Shown in pieces: positions 5,179 through 5,583 of a stretch of 5,583 bases of DNA; within the stretch, counting starts at the first letter, position 1, and each line of letters starts with the position of its first letter. Source of the DNA: Halobacteriales archaeon SW_10_68_16 (GTDB lineage Archaea > Halobacteriota > Halobacteria > Halobacteriales > Haloarculaceae). The stretch is from contig PXSG01000071.1 of the NCBI GenBank assembly GCA_003023485.1, forward strand, positions 1 through 5,583, read 5' to 3'. The notes beneath the pieces were generated by a model. It was not told the origin of the DNA. It saw only the letters and a list, made by a program, of their open reading frames with translations, and did no database searches. A program made the translations under genes and the position numbers.

Positions 5179-5583
5179 ATGCCACAGCAAACAACAGTCG
5201 AACTACCCGACGAGGTGTCCGCCGAGATGGACCACCTCGACCTCACGGTCGAGGGGCCCAACGGCAGCGTCACCCGGCGGCTCTGGTACCCGGACGTGAG
5301 CGTCTCGGTGGAAGAGGATGCGGTGTCCATCGAGGTCGAGGAGACGGACGCGAAGACGAACGCGACCGTCGGCACCTTCGAGAGCCACGTCCGGAACATG
5401 ATCCACGGCGTCATCGAGGGCTGGGAGTACCAGATGGAAGTGTTCTACTCCCACTTCCCGATGCAGGTCTCCGTCGACGGCGACCACGTCGTCATCGAGA
5501 ACTTCCTCGGCGAGAAGGCCCCGCGCATGACGCCGATCCACGGCGACACCGAGGTGCAGGTCGACGGCGAGGAGATCACCCTC
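5179..5583 (+). CDS. rpl6: Large-subunit ribosomal protein uL6 (L6), 5' part
   Basis: L6 lies near the sarcin-ricin loop and the base of the stalk. The gene begins at ATG 5179, three bases after the S8 stop and without an SD, and is cut by the right window edge after 135 complete codons. Haloarchaeal L6 is about 178 residues, so roughly three quarters is present. The first L6 repeat domain is clear: VTVEGPNGSVTRRLWYPDVSVSV, TVGTFESHVRNMIHGVIEGWEY (a domain-linking helix), then FYSHFPMQVSVDGDHVVIENFLGEK leading into the second domain. The missing part would contain the C-terminal L6 signature. No oddities in the visible portion. Confidence 0.96.
   Translation, partial: MPQQTTVELPDEVSAEMDHLDLTVEGPNGSVTRRLWYPDVSVSVEEDAVSIEVEETDAKTNATVGTFESHVRNMIHGVIEGWEYQMEVFYSHFPMQVSVDGDHVVIENFLGEKAPRMTPIHGDTEVQVDGEEITL

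Noticed and set aside
5173..5181. S8-L6 gap as a terminator or regulatory site
   Set aside because: Only three bases separate the genes; there is no room for a stem-loop or T-tract.
3633..5190. Reverse-strand open frames opposite S4e, L5, S14 and S8
   Set aside because: They mirror well-identified genes, and the Ser-rich parts are simply the complement of the acidic Asp/Glu tail codons.

Overview
The window is an uninterrupted, single-strand (+) stretch of an archaeal S10/spc-type ribosomal protein operon. In order it holds uS19 (3' end only), uL22, uS3, uL29, RNase P protein component 1 (Rnp1), uS17, uL14, uL24 (damaged), eS4, uL5, uS14, uS8 and uL6 (5' part only). An Rnp1 gene between L29 and S17 and an S4e gene between L24 and L5 are archaeal, not bacterial, arrangements. 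High G+C, very acidic proteins with Asp/Glu-rich tails on S3 and S4e, and protein sequences that align almost residue for residue with remembered Haloarcula-type ribosomal proteins point to a halophilic archaeon (class Halobacteria). Haloarculaceae or a close relative is plausible but not proven.

Layout: genes are packed with essentially no intergenic DNA. Most junctions are 4-nt ATGA/GTGA or 1-nt TGATG overlaps. L22-S3 abut directly, S19-L22 have 1 nt between them, S8-L6 have 3 nt, and Rnp1 and S17 overlap by 10 nt. No promoter, terminator, tRNA, repeat array, mobile element or CRISPR was seen, and no gene-free stretch exceeds a few bases. Many starts carry a strong Shine-Dalgarno (SD) sequence, GGAGGTGA or close to it, placed inside the last codons of the upstream gene. 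The starts of L22, L24, S8 and L6 lack one and presumably depend on translational coupling.

All products except Rnp1 are ribosome components. Rnp1 is a protein subunit of RNase P, which processes tRNA 5' ends, so the operon co-expresses ribosome assembly and tRNA maturation factors.

The one clear anomaly is in rpl24. About 71 nt (length inferred from the family) appear to be missing after position 3132. The rest of the L24 C-terminus is still present, but in the +1 frame, ending in the expected ATGA overlap with S4e. As written, the L24 frame reads through into S4e as one 392-residue frame. This is either a real deletion creating an L24::S4e fusion or an assembly error; the sequence alone cannot decide. 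A second, milder oddity is a run of substitutions in a normally basic loop of L5. No previously undescribed system was found.
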